Positions 45,435 through 56,182 of a stretch of 64,000 nt of DNA are shown here, piece by piece. Position 1 is the first letter of the stretch. Each line of letters begins with the position of its first letter. The DNA is taken from assembly GCF_003674095.1 (NCBI RefSeq), contig NZ_RDBF01000007.1, forward strand, positions 1 through 64,000, read 5' to 3'. The position numbers and the translations under genes were made by a program. The notes under the pieces were generated by a model. That model did no database searches. It was not told the DNA's origin and worked only from the letters and a program-made list of their open reading frames with translations. Origin of the DNA: Aeromicrobium phragmitis. Its GTDB lineage: Bacteria; Actinomycetota; Actinomycetes; Propionibacteriales; Nocardioidaceae.

Positions 45435-45982
45435 AATGTCTCCGATTCCGACAGGTGGGCTTCCAGGGCCGAGAGCCGGTCGTCCCACGCCCGGCGTTGG
45501 TCGTCGATCCACGTCGAGAGCGACTGAAGACGTTCGGTGTTGAGCCGGCACGGACGACGGGTGCCGTGGACTCGCTGGTCCACGAGCCCGCAACGGCGAA
45601 GCACGCCGACGTGATGGGAGATGGCCTGCTGGGTGAGTTCGAACGGTTCGGCGAGTTCGGTCACCGTCGCGTCGCCGTGGGCCAGTCGGGTCACGATAGT
45701 GCGCCGGACGGGGTCACCAAGAGCGGCGAAGGCGGCGTCCAGGCCATCGGTGTCGACAGTTGAGAGCATGTCACGATCGCTCGCCGATGCCAGCATCTGC
45801 GAGAACGACCGGTAGGTGTTCGCTCCCAGGACGAGTCGCAGATCCTCGTTGTACTGCCTGAGGCGGTGGTCGAGGAACTCGGGGCTCTGCTTGCCCCAGT
45901 AGCCGCCCCAATCGCCGTCGTCGCTGTAAGAGCCGAACCCGTCGAGGCTGCTGAAGACGTCGAAGGTGTAGGTCGCGGTCAT
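45431..45982 (-). CDS. Truncated DHFR-family reductase fused to ArsR regulator
   Basis: A 183-residue frame made of two unlike parts. Residues 1-71 are the N-terminus of a RibD/DHFR-family reductase (TFDVFSSLDGFGSY, GDWGGYWGKQSPEFLDHRL, LVLGANTYRSFSQMLASAS), cut off before the catalytic half. Residues 72-183 are a complete ArsR/winged-helix regulator from its own Met (FAALGDPVRRTIVTRLAHG, VTELAEPFELTQQAISHHVG), whose own start would be ATG 45769. A deletion that joined the genes in frame explains this best. The ArsR part should still regulate the AHSA1-SnoaL genes that follow. Confidence 0.8.
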   Translation of the reverse strand: MTATYTFDVFSSLDGFGSYSDDGDWGGYWGKQSPEFLDHRLRQYNEDLRLVLGANTYRSFSQMLASASDRDMLSTVDTDGLDAAFAALGDPVRRTIVTRLAHGDATVTELAEPFELTQQAISHHVGVLRRCGLVDQRVHGTRRPCRLNTERLQSLSTWIDDQRRAWDDRLSALEAHLSESETL

Positions 45983-46009
45983 GGTGGTCCTTGTTCGTGG
46001 GTGGTGCGG

Positions 46010-46588
46010 TCAGGCGCTGCCGGGGCCCGGGGGGAGCGGGGCGTCGAGCACGCGTGGTCGGTAGTCGAGGAGCTGAGCTCCTCCTGGGAAGGTGCGGGTT
46101 TCGACGAGGTCGAGGACGACATCGGGATAGCCGCCGTAGATGCGCTCCTGTCCGGTCTTCCCGGTGATCACCGGGAAGACCACGACGCGAAATCGGTCCA
46201 CGAGTCCTGCTGCGAGCAGTGATCGCGACAGTGAGAGACTGCCGAGGGTCGACAGCGGACGTTCACTGTGCTTCTTCAGTTCCCGGACGGCTTCGACCGC
46301 GTCGCCACGCACGAGCTGCGAGTTCTCCCACTCCAACGGCTCGCTGAGAGTGTTCGAGAAGACGATCTTCGAGGCGGTGTCGAGTGCGTCGACGCTCTCC
46401 TTCTGTGATGCCGCAAAGCTATGCATGAGCCGGTACGTGTTCGCTCCCATGAGCAGCGTGCGCTGGTCCGGGGAGTTCTCAGCCAACCAGTCCAGGTACT
46501 CCCGGTCTTCGAGGCCCCACCAGCCGGGCCAGCCATCGGCGGCGCCGTAACCGTCGAGCGAGGTGATGTAGTCGATCATGAGTTCCAT
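46010..46588 (-). CDS. Dihydrofolate reductase family (RibD C-terminal-like) protein 2
   Basis: A 192-residue protein with the same fold as the fragment at 45.8 kb: IDYITSLDGYGAADGWPGWW, TLLMGANTYRLMHSFAASQ, LSTLGSLSLSRSLLAAGLVD and VVVFPVITGKTG (close to the active-site loop in this group). ATG 46588 is chosen over upstream starts because the family begins there. It is divergent from an HxlR regulator, with an AT-rich stretch (46,635-46,672) between them that is the likely operator. Confidence 0.85.
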   Translation of the reverse strand: MELMIDYITSLDGYGAADGWPGWWGLEDREYLDWLAENSPDQRTLLMGANTYRLMHSFAASQKESVDALDTASKIVFSNTLSEPLEWENSQLVRGDAVEAVRELKKHSERPLSTLGSLSLSRSLLAAGLVDRFRVVVFPVITGKTGQERIYGGYPDVVLDLVETRTFPGGAQLLDYRPRVLDAPLPPGPGSA

Positions 46589-46688
46589 GAAGGCTCCTTG
46601 CGCGGGGTCCTCGACCGGACCCGTCGCCCGTGTACTGCATAAAGTAAAGCAAGAAGCATTTTCTGAAGTCAACGGGTAGTCTTGCCCC

Positions 46689-47354
46689 ATGCCAACTCGT
46701 GAGTACGGCCAGTTCTGCGGTCTGGCGCGCGCCGCCGAGGTTATCGGTCAGCGCTGGACGTTGTTGATCCTTCGTGATCTGTCGGTCGGGCCGCGGCGTT
46801 ACTCCGACCTCACCGCGGGCCTGCCGGGCATCCCTTCCAATCTCCTTTCGACCCGGCTCAAGGAGCTGGAGCGCGATGGGTTGATCGTGCGAGAAGCGAG
46901 GGCAGGTGGCGACCGCTCCATCGTGTATGCCCTCACCCGGCGCGGGGCGGACCTGCAGCCTGCGCTGGACGCGATCTCGCGTTGGGGCGCCGCGGACATG
47001 CGCGAGCCGCGTGAGGGTGAGATCGTCACGGAGGCGTCCCTCGTGTCGGCCCTCCGGGTCGCGGTCCGCGAGGATGCGGTGCCTGCCCGCTCCCTGACGT
47101 TCACCGTCAGAGCCGCGGACGCCGCCGCTCATGCGCTCGTCCGAGATCGGACTGTGGAGGTGCGGCCCGGGCCGGCCGCGGACGCGGACCTCGTCATCAC
47201 CGCCGGCCCGGGGCTTCGGGACCTGCTGGCAGGGGTCCTCGAGCCGGACGAAGCGATGGTGAGCGGCGCGGTGGACGTCGACGGGGATCCCGGCCTTCTG
47301 AGGGACTTCGTGTCGATTTTCAACGTTCCCTACGCGTCAGGTGATGAAGCGTGA
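46689..47354 (+). CDS. HxlR-family regulator with SCP2-like C-terminal domain
   Basis: A 221-residue regulator. HxlR winged helix is at about 10-95 (ARAAEVIGQRWTLLILRDLS, GIPSNLLSTRLKELERDGLI). Residues ~130-215 look like an SCP2/sterol-carrier domain (AADADLVITAGPGLRDLLAG), a fusion seen in other actinobacterial HxlR proteins. It may sense a lipid or small hydrophobe and control the divergent DHFR-family gene. ATG 46689. Confidence 0.86.
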   Translation: MPTREYGQFCGLARAAEVIGQRWTLLILRDLSVGPRRYSDLTAGLPGIPSNLLSTRLKELERDGLIVREARAGGDRSIVYALTRRGADLQPALDAISRWGAADMREPREGEIVTEASLVSALRVAVREDAVPARSLTFTVRAADAAAHALVRDRTVEVRPGPAADADLVITAGPGLRDLLAGVLEPDEAMVSGAVDVDGDPGLLRDFVSIFNVPYASGDEA

Positions 47355-47425
47355 GCCGTCCGGAAAGTCTGACGGTTCCCCGCGCACCCGAGTTCGTGGT
47401 GCCCGAACTAGTTCGTCCGCGCCGA

Positions 47426-47481
47426 GATCGTTCGATGCGGGCTCAGCCCGTCCAGCCGCGCTGTTGCAGCAGCGTCGTCAA
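47426..47481 (-). pseudogene. Relic of a MerR regulator 3' end
   Basis: On the - strand it reads LTTLLQQRGWTG, a stop codon, then ARIER. This mirrors the C-terminus of the intact MerR protein at 42.0 kb (LLEQRGWRGWTRIERVP), with Trp TGG turned to TGA. The DNA also matches closely, e.g. TCCAGCCGCGCTG in both. It shows that a second MerR gene (perhaps with an exporter) once lay here and was lost. Confidence 0.65.
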
Positions 47482-47504
47482 CCCCACGACACGATGAGGA
47501 AGAA

Positions 47505-48116
47505 ATGACTGTTATTGCAAGCCTGAGCGTCTCTCTCGACGGGTTCTACACGGGACCGGACCCGAGCGCGGAGAACATGATGGGCACGGGCGGTGCCCCG
47601 CTGCACGGGTGGTTCGCCCACGATGTCGCCGATCGGCACCAGCTCACCGCAGACGACATCCTGCGCCCAGAGTTCGAACGCACGGGCGCTCTCGTCATGG
47701 GCCGAGACAGCTACGAGCATGCCCAAGCCGCCTGGGGTCCGCATCCGCCCTTCGAGATGCCGATCTTCGTCGTCACCAGCCGTGCCCGCGAAGCAGACGT
47801 GCGCGACGGTTCGACGTTCCACTTCGTGACCGAGGGGTTCGAGTCCGCGATCGCTCACGCTCAGCAGGCTGCAGCGGGAAAGGACGTCGGACTCCACGGT
47901 GGCGGAGCGGTGCGCCAGGGCCTACGTACCGGTCTCCTCGACGAACTTCAACTCCACCTTGTCCCGGTCTTACTCGGGCGAGGGCGCCGATGGTGCGATG
48001 AACTCGACAGCGCGTCCGTCGAGCTCGACATCGACCGTGTCGCTGAAGGTCCCGGCGTGACCCACCTGCGGTATCGAGTCCGTCGGGACGCTCGACAGCT
48101 TTCCCGCGCGCGCTGA
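47505..48116 (+). CDS. Dihydrofolate reductase family (RibD C-terminal-like) protein 3
   Basis: A 203-residue protein: VIASLSVSLDGFYTGPDPSA, GALVMGRDSYEHAQAAWG, MPIFVVTSRA and VGLHGGGAVRQGLRTGLLDEL (GGG cofactor loop) place it in the same reductase fold as the proteins at 41 and 46 kb, but it is not a close copy. GAGGAAG precedes ATG 47505. It may be regulated by the HxlR gene just upstream on the same strand. Confidence 0.85.
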   Translation: MTVIASLSVSLDGFYTGPDPSAENMMGTGGAPLHGWFAHDVADRHQLTADDILRPEFERTGALVMGRDSYEHAQAAWGPHPPFEMPIFVVTSRAREADVRDGSTFHFVTEGFESAIAHAQQAAAGKDVGLHGGGAVRQGLRTGLLDELQLHLVPVLLGRGRRWCDELDSASVELDIDRVAEGPGVTHLRYRVRRDARQLSRAR

Positions 48117-48129
48117 GCGCGGCGGGCGG

Positions 48130-48585
48130 TCAGAGTTCGACGGTGACGGTGGCCAGGTGCGGACCACCGCACTCTTCGGTGCCGCCGACCCGCACCCACT
48201 CGGGCTGCACGTGCTCCTCAGCGAGGATCGTTCCATCGGGTCGGTAGGCCCGGACCGTCAGAACGTCCGGGGTGCTCATGTTCGTGGTGAAGACCCACTC
48301 CTGAGTCTCGGGCGGTGCCAGCGTCGCGTCCGGCGACGGATGCCCCTGACCGGGTGGTGCGCAATCTCCGTCGACGCAGAGCTCGACGCTCGCGACCGGC
48401 GAGGACTCCCCGTCGAACTGGACGGATACCTCGTTGAACCAGCCGATCGTCGTGCAGGCCGTTCCTGACGGGGAGCAAGCGGCGAGGACACCGAGAGACG
48501 CTGCGCCCGCGACGATCAGCAGGCTCCTGCTCGTGACGGCGCCTCGTCGCCGAGGACGGCGGGGGACACGGCGAGGCCTGTTCAT
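48130..48585 (-). CDS. Putative secreted lipoprotein
   Basis: A 151-residue protein with an Arg-rich start, a hydrophobic segment (SLLIVAGAASLGVL) and lipobox LAAC at the cleavage site, so it should be anchored to the outer face of the membrane. The mature part has paired Cys residues (CTTIGW, CVDGDC) and strand-rich sequence (EWVFTTNMSTPDVLTVRAYR) suggesting a small beta-sandwich. Function unknown. ATG 48585 is divergent from furA. Confidence 0.75.
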   Translation of the reverse strand: MNRPRRVPRRPRRRGAVTSRSLLIVAGAASLGVLAACSPSGTACTTIGWFNEVSVQFDGESSPVASVELCVDGDCAPPGQGHPSPDATLAPPETQEWVFTTNMSTPDVLTVRAYRPDGTILAEEHVQPEWVRVGGTEECGGPHLATVTVEL

Positions 48586-48648
48586 GAACCCATCGTGCAG
48601 GGTCCAGGTGCACGTTCTCCACCGCTTCGGCGCGTGGCACCGCTTCTC

Positions 48649-48677
48649 TTGACCGGTTCCAGTGAAGGGCCCAGACT
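48649..48677 (+). promoter_or_regulatory. furA promoter, likely leaderless transcript
   Basis: TTGACC (48649-48654), 17-base spacing, then CAGACT (48672-48677). A start 7-8 bases later falls on GTG 48685, the furA start codon. From memory, mycobacterial furA mRNA also begins at its GTG. No Shine-Dalgarno is visible, which agrees. Confidence 0.55.
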
Positions 48678-48684
48678 GGGTGAG

Positions 48685-49113
48685 GTGTCGACGGCTGCCG
48701 AGTTCGCGGAGCAACTGCGGACTGCTCACCTGCGCGTGACGCGCCCTCGCCTAGCGGCGCTGGCGGCGGTGCAGGCCCGGCCGCACGCCGATACGTCCTC
48801 GATCATCGACGCCGTTCGCGCCGAGCTTCCGAATGTCTCGCACCAGGCCGTCTACGACTCGCTGAACACCCTGACCGACATGGGGCTCGTGCGGCGCATC
48901 CAGCCGGCCGGTTCGGTGGCCCGGTACGAACTGCGGGTCGGGGACAACCACCATCACCTCGTCTGCCGCTCCTGCGGCGCGATCGAGGACGTCGACTGCA
49001 CGACCGGTGAGGCGCCCTGTCTCGCTGCGCCAGCCGGCCACGGTTTCCTCATCGACGAGGCCGAGGTCGTCTTCTGGGGCCTGTGCCCCGACTGCTCCAC
49101 CGCAAGTTCCTGA
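48685..49113 (+). CDS. furA: Ferric uptake regulator family repressor FurA
   Basis: A 143-residue Fur-family regulator. The winged helix is LRTAHLRVTRPRLAALAAVQ to VSHQAVYDSLNTLTDMGLV. The metal-binding part has DNHHHLVCRSCGAIEDVDC and the C-terminal LCPDC, so the two CxxC pairs of the zinc site are present. In Actinobacteria FurA represses katG and its own gene and is relieved by peroxide. KatG follows after 24 bases with its own ribosome site (GGAAGGAA). Confidence 0.92.
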   Translation: MSTAAEFAEQLRTAHLRVTRPRLAALAAVQARPHADTSSIIDAVRAELPNVSHQAVYDSLNTLTDMGLVRRIQPAGSVARYELRVGDNHHHLVCRSCGAIEDVDCTTGEAPCLAAPAGHGFLIDEAEVVFWGLCPDCSTASS

Positions 49114-51357
<2,244 letters not shown>

Positions 51358-51370
51358 GCTGATCCACCGC

Positions 51371-51407
51371 AAGGAGCCCCCGAGCCGGCAGGTGTCGGGG
51401 GCTCCTT
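51371..51407 (+). terminator. Terminator hairpin after katG
   Basis: AAGGAGCCCCCGA (51371-51383) and TCGGGGGCTCCTT (51395-51407) are a perfect 13-bp inverted repeat with an 11-base loop, 14 bases behind the katG stop. The tail is not T-rich, as usual in this genome. Confidence 0.85.
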
Positions 51408-51535
51408 CAAGTCGGCGTGAGCTGCCGGCTTGCGCCGAGCGACATCGCTTTTTACGCTCGAATTGCGGCGTCGGTCCCCCCGACACTGAGGCGCCTCCTC
51501 TCGATGCTGAGCAATTCAGCAGAACGAAGGCCGAC

Positions 51536-52786
51536 ATGAGCGCCAATGACACCGTCACCTCGAGTGCTGCGAGCCTCGAAGAGCTTTACCGCGACTTGCA
51601 CCGGCACCCCGAGCTCGGGTTCCAAGAACACCGCACCGCGTCGATCGTTGCGGAGCGCCTCACGGCACTCGGTTACGAAGTGACGTCGGGGGTGGCACAG
51701 ACGGGCGTGGTCGCGATTCTGGCGAACGGACCCGGGCCGACGGCGTTGGTGCGCGCAGACATGGACGCCCTCCCAGTGAGGGAGGAGACGGGGCTGGACT
51801 ACGCGAGCACCGCGACCGCGACCGACGCATCGGGGACCACTGTCCCGGTAAGCCATGCGTGCGGCCACGATCTGCACACGACATGTCTACTCGGTGCTGC
51901 CGCGCAACTGGCTGCCGACCGTTCGTCGTGGACCGGCACGTTGATGCTGGTATTCCAGCCCGCCGAGGAGCTTGGATCCGGTGCCCAAGCCCTGGTCGAC
52001 GACGGACTGTTCGAGCGGTTCCCGAAGCCTGACGTCGTCTTGGGACAGCATGTTGCCCCGTTGCCCGCCGGGAAGATCGCAGCTCACGCGGGTGCGGCAT
52101 ATGCGGGTTCGGACTCGCTGCGTGTGCGGCTGATCGGTCAGGGCGCACACGGCTCGATGCCACAGAATTCGATCGATCCCGTCGTGATGGCTGCCGAGAC
52201 GGTGCTGCGCCTGCAGACGATCGTCTCGCGCGAGTTGGCGAGCACCGATGTCGCGGTGCTCACGGTCGGTGCGCTGCACGCGGGCAATGCGGCCAACGTC
52301 ATCCCGGGGGAGGCCACGCTTCTGCTCAACATCCGCAGCTACACCCCCGCCGTGCGCCAGCACATCCTCGAGAGCGTTCAGCGGATCGCCCACGGCGTCG
52401 CAGCAACGTCGGGCGCTGCGCACGTTCCGTTGATCGAGGAAATCGAGCGGTTCCCCGTCGTCGTGAACGATCCGGAGGCGCTCGCGACCACCTTCGACGC
52501 ATTTCGCGATTGGTTGGGCGCCGACCAACTGCTCGAGCCAGGTGCCGGCGCCGGCAGCGAAGATGTCGGCATCCTGGCGACGAGCGCCGGCGCACCGCTG
52601 TCGTTCTGGCTTCTCGGTGGCAGCGACCCGTCGCTGTTCACGATCGGCGACATGACCGACCCGGCACTCCTGACGATCCCGTCCAACCACTCGCCGCACT
52701 ACGCTCCGGTGATCGAGCCGACGCTCTCGATCGGGGCCACCGCGCTCGTCACGGCCGCACGAACCTGGCTGGCACCTGCCCGATGA
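51536..52786 (+). CDS. M20-family amidohydrolase (carboxypeptidase/N-acyl amino acid hydrolase-like)
   Basis: A 416-residue metallo-amidohydrolase. DLHRHPELGFQEHRTA at the start, RADMDALPVREETGLDY and the metal ligands in SHACGHDLHTTCLLGAA, VFQPAEELGSGAQAL, and VVLGQHVAPLPAGKI are the M20D/hippurate hydrolase set. A dimerisation domain (about 190-300) is inserted. GAAGG lies upstream of ATG 51536. Substrates may be N-acyl amino acids or peptides; the sequence does not say which. Confidence 0.9.
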   Translation: MSANDTVTSSAASLEELYRDLHRHPELGFQEHRTASIVAERLTALGYEVTSGVAQTGVVAILANGPGPTALVRADMDALPVREETGLDYASTATATDASGTTVPVSHACGHDLHTTCLLGAAAQLAADRSSWTGTLMLVFQPAEELGSGAQALVDDGLFERFPKPDVVLGQHVAPLPAGKIAAHAGAAYAGSDSLRVRLIGQGAHGSMPQNSIDPVVMAAETVLRLQTIVSRELASTDVAVLTVGALHAGNAANVIPGEATLLLNIRSYTPAVRQHILESVQRIAHGVAATSGAAHVPLIEEIERFPVVVNDPEALATTFDAFRDWLGADQLLEPGAGAGSEDVGILATSAGAPLSFWLLGGSDPSLFTIGDMTDPALLTIPSNHSPHYAPVIEPTLSIGATALVTAARTWLAPAR

Positions 52787-52806
52787 CCTCCGCCCGCTCC
52801 GCAGGC

Positions 52807-53760
52807 TTACCGGTCGGCGGTCCGGGCGTAACGATCGGACAAAGTCCCGAAGGCGTCGGCGAGCGCGATCGGTGCGGGCTCGGACAACTCGGCGTCGAAT
52901 CGTCCGAACCAGGTGGCGAGCGCGATCCAGGACCACGACCCCGCGGTCACCCGGCACCGGCCGTCCCCGAGGTCCGCGACGGTCCCGTCATCGGCGAACG
53001 GAGCGACTCGCTCCGCAGGGGCGGCCAGGGTGACCGAGCCCGAGCACGGCCACCGGTCCTCACCCTCCGAGCCCTTGAACAGCCCCGCGACGAACGCGGC
53101 CGCGTCCCCTCCGGGCACCTCGCGCGGCGTGAACCGCGGTCCAGCAGGAATCCGCGGAGTCAACCGGTCGAGCCGGAACGTCCGCCACGCGTCGGTGTCG
53201 AGATCCCAGGCGAGCAGGTACCAGCGTCCCTGTGACATCACGACGTGGTGCGGCTCCGCGGTGCGCGCCGGTCGGTCATTGTCCCCGGCGTACGTGAACC
53301 GCAGCCTCTCGTGTCGGTGGATCGACGTGGTCACGGCGACGAGCGACTCAGGGGCGATCGGAGCAGGAGACCGGTGCGGCAACGACGCGACCTCGATGCT
53401 GTCGACCCGATGCCGGAGCCGGGATGGGAGCAGCTGCCGCACCGTAGCGAGCGCTCGCCGCGCGGCGTCGTCATCGTCGATGCCCTGTGCGGTGGCCAGC
53501 TGCAGCGCGACGACCAGTGCCACGGCCTGGTCGTCGTCGAACAGCATCGGCGGCAGCTGGGACCCGGCGTCGAGTCGATACCCGCCAGCAGGTCCGCGAA
53601 CGGCCGTGATCCGGTACCCCAGCTCGCGCAGATGGTCGATGTCGCGGCGCACGGTCCGCGGGGTGATGGCGAGCCGCTCGGCGAGCGCCTGCGCCGGCCA
53701 GACGCGGGGCGACTGCAACAGCGAGAGCAGCTGGAGCAGCCGCGAGGTCGGCGTGGACAT
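52807..53760 (-). CDS. HTH-WYL domain transcriptional regulator
   Basis: A 317-residue YafY-type regulator. The N-terminal winged HTH is SLLQSPRVWPAQALAERLAI then TPRTVRRDIDHLRELGYRI. The WYL domain (about 135-200) has the namesake motif GRWYLLAWDLDTDAWRTFRL. The C-terminal WCX extension follows. Convergent with the M20 gene and divergent from the PhnB-like gene (107 bases between starts), which is a likely target. Confidence 0.88.
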   Translation of the reverse strand: MSTPTSRLLQLLSLLQSPRVWPAQALAERLAITPRTVRRDIDHLRELGYRITAVRGPAGGYRLDAGSQLPPMLFDDDQAVALVVALQLATAQGIDDDDAARRALATVRQLLPSRLRHRVDSIEVASLPHRSPAPIAPESLVAVTTSIHRHERLRFTYAGDNDRPARTAEPHHVVMSQGRWYLLAWDLDTDAWRTFRLDRLTPRIPAGPRFTPREVPGGDAAAFVAGLFKGSEGEDRWPCSGSVTLAAPAERVAPFADDGTVADLGDGRCRVTAGSWSWIALATWFGRFDAELSEPAPIALADAFGTLSDRYARTADR

Positions 53761-53868
53761 GTCGCCACCCTACGGCCGATAACGGACCGAATCTGACCGC
53801 TACCACTGCGATCGTCCTCGTATTCACACCACGGCGGCGTCGACCGCCCTGAGCTAGGAGACGATCAC

Positions 53869-54294
53869 ATGTCCGTCAATGTCACTCCCCACCTGAACTT
53901 CCGCGGCGAGGCCCGAGCTGCACTCGAGTTCTACCAGTCGGTCTTCGGAGGTCAACTGGCCGTCGTGACGTACGCCGACACCGGCAACGTCGCGGCCGCC
54001 GAGGAAGCCGACCAGGTGTCGTGGGGGCAGCTCGCATCGGAGGCAGGGTTTCGGGTCATGGCCTACGACGTGCCGTCCGGAACCGACTGGCAGCCCGGCG
54101 TCATTCCCTTCTTCGTGTCCGTCCGCGGCGCCGACGCAGAGGAGATCACGCGGTACTGGAAGGCGCTGAGCCAGGACGCGACTGTCGTGGCCGCGCTGGC
54201 TCCCGCGCCGTGGGCACCGTTGTACGGCATGCTCACCGACCGTTTCGGCGTCACGTGGGTGCTCGACGTCGAAGCCGCGTGGGACGCCAGCTGA
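53869..54294 (+). CDS. PhnB-like VOC (glyoxalase-fold) protein
   Basis: A 141-residue VOC-superfamily protein of the PhnB/3-demethylubiquinone-like group: NVTPHLNFRGEARAALEFYQ, SVFGGQLAVVTYAD at the start and LTDRFGVTWVLDVE at the end are family signatures. Often linked to WYL/YafY regulators in Actinobacteria, as here. GGAG lies upstream of ATG 53869. Metal ligands are incomplete, so a binding or resistance role is as likely as catalysis. Confidence 0.88.
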   Translation: MSVNVTPHLNFRGEARAALEFYQSVFGGQLAVVTYADTGNVAAAEEADQVSWGQLASEAGFRVMAYDVPSGTDWQPGVIPFFVSVRGADAEEITRYWKALSQDATVVAALAPAPWAPLYGMLTDRFGVTWVLDVEAAWDAS

Positions 54295-54321
54295 CACCAC
54301 GGACGGCGGTCCGCAGCGCGG

Positions 54322-56091
54322 TCACTCCTCGTGCTCGCGCTGCTCGTGCAGGAGGTCGGCGGCGCGGTGCCCGTCGGCCTCCTGCTCGATGCCCTGCAGC
54401 GTCTTCTCCACCTTCTCGGCCGACTGACGTGGAGGCAGCAGGGGAGTGTCTCGATCGACCACGGCTTCGATGACGACGGGTCGGTCGGCGGTCAACGCCT
54501 GCGTCCACGCGTCGGCCACCTGGCTCTCGTCGTCGACGCGGATGCCCCTCAGCCCCAGCAACTCCGCGTACTCTGCGTAGGGGAAGGCCGGGACCTCTTG
54601 CGAGGTCGGGAACCGGGGGTCGCCTTCCATCTCGCGCTGCTCCCAGCTCACCTCGGACAGGTCGCCGTTGTTGAGCACGAGCACGACGAAGCGCGGGTCC
54701 GCCCAGTCCTGCCAGCGTGTCGCGACGGTGATGAGCTCGGACAGCCCGTTCATCTGCATGGCGCCGTCGCCGGCGAGGGCGACGAGAGGCCGGTCCGGGT
54801 GCAGCAGCTTGGCGGCGATCCCGTACGGCATCGCCGATCCCATCGAGGCGAGCGTGCTCGACAGATGCGCCGGTACGCCCGGTGGCAGCTGGACGTAACG
54901 GGCGTACCAGTACACGACCGAGCCGACGTCGACCGACACCTGGGCATCGGCGGGCAGGTGCGCGCTCAGCTCCTGCACCACGCGCTGCGGATTGAGCGCG
55001 GCGGTCTCCTGCTGGACGCGCTGTTCGGCCACCTCCTGCCAGGTCTGCACGAACCCCTCCACCTCCGAGCGCCAGCCCTGCCGTTCGGGGAGCAGGGGGA
55101 GGAGGGCGTCGAGCGTGTCGGCGGTATCGCCCACGAGCGCCACTTCCACCGGGTACTTCGCGCCGATGTTGCGCGCGGTGATGTCGATCTGCACGGCGCG
55201 GGCCTGGCCGGGGGCCGGGTAGAACTCCGTCCAGGGGTCGTTGCTGCCGACGATCAGGAGGGTGTCGCAACCCGCCATGAGGTCGGCGGAGGCGGTGGTG
55301 CCCAGATGCCCCATGACGCCGCAGTGATACGTCAGCGACTCGTCGAGCGCCGGCTTGCCCAGCAACGACGTCGTGACGCCTGCGCCGAGACGTTCGGCCA
55401 GTGCGCACACCTGATCGGCCGCTCCCACCGCTCCCTGTCCGACGAGGACGGCGACGCGTTCACCGGCGGCGAGGACGTCAGCCGCATACTGCAGCTGCGG
55501 CTCGTGAGGAGCGTGGTGTCCGCGGGCGAAGGCCGTGGAGGACGCGACCAGTCCGTGGGCCTGCTGGTCTCCCTCGGGCAGGTCGGCCTGCTGGACGTCG
55601 TGCGGGACGATGACACACACCGGGCTCGAGGTGGCCCGGGCGGTGCGGAAGGCGTCGTCGAGGACGTGGGGGAGCTGTTCGGGCGACATCACCGTCTGCA
55701 CGTACTGGGCGCACACGTCCTTGAAGAGCGTGTGGAGGTCGACCTCCTGGAGGTAACCGCTGCCGAGTGCCGTGCTGACGACCTGGCCGACGATCGCGAC
55801 GACGGGTTTGCGGTCGAGCTTGGCGTCGTACAAGCCGTTGAGCAGGTGGATCGCGCCCGGCCCCTGCGTCGCCAGGCACACGCCCACCTCGCCGCTGTAC
55901 TTGGCGTGGCCGGTGGCCATGAACGCGGCCATCTCCTCGTGCCGCGCGGTCACCAGCTCCACCTGGTCCTCGCGCCGCCGCAGCGCCGCGAGCAACGGGT
56001 CGATCCCGTCGCCGGCGAAGCCGAACACGCGACCGACGCCCCACTGCGTCAACCGCTCCACCATGCCGTCTGCCACCGTCGGTGTATCCAT
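54322..56091 (-). CDS. Thiamine diphosphate-dependent enzyme (PoxB/acetolactate synthase-like)
   Basis: A 589-residue ThDP enzyme with PYR domain (VGRVFGFAGDGIDPLLAAL, catalytic Glu in TARHEEMAAFMA), central domain (about 190-320) and PP domain (VALAGDGAMQMNGLSELITV ... LVLNNGDLSEVSWEQREMEG, the GDG-NN motif). It most resembles pyruvate oxidase/pyruvate:quinone oxidoreductase PoxB, making acetate and CO2, but a plain pyruvate decarboxylase-like role is possible. A charged C-terminal tail (GIEQEADGHRAADLLHEQRE) is unusual. Divergent from a quinone reductase gene. Confidence 0.86.
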   Translation of the reverse strand: MDTPTVADGMVERLTQWGVGRVFGFAGDGIDPLLAALRRREDQVELVTARHEEMAAFMATGHAKYSGEVGVCLATQGPGAIHLLNGLYDAKLDRKPVVAIVGQVVSTALGSGYLQEVDLHTLFKDVCAQYVQTVMSPEQLPHVLDDAFRTARATSSPVCVIVPHDVQQADLPEGDQQAHGLVASSTAFARGHHAPHEPQLQYAADVLAAGERVAVLVGQGAVGAADQVCALAERLGAGVTTSLLGKPALDESLTYHCGVMGHLGTTASADLMAGCDTLLIVGSNDPWTEFYPAPGQARAVQIDITARNIGAKYPVEVALVGDTADTLDALLPLLPERQGWRSEVEGFVQTWQEVAEQRVQQETAALNPQRVVQELSAHLPADAQVSVDVGSVVYWYARYVQLPPGVPAHLSSTLASMGSAMPYGIAAKLLHPDRPLVALAGDGAMQMNGLSELITVATRWQDWADPRFVVLVLNNGDLSEVSWEQREMEGDPRFPTSQEVPAFPYAEYAELLGLRGIRVDDESQVADAWTQALTADRPVVIEAVVDRDTPLLPPRQSAEKVEKTLQGIEQEADGHRAADLLHEQREHEE

Positions 56092-56182
56092 GCATCGACC
56101 CCTCGCGCCGGACGTTCTCGCCCGTGCTGTGCCCCCGATCGGGCCGTCTGCAACGTCGCCCGGGCTGACCTAGCGTGGAGAC

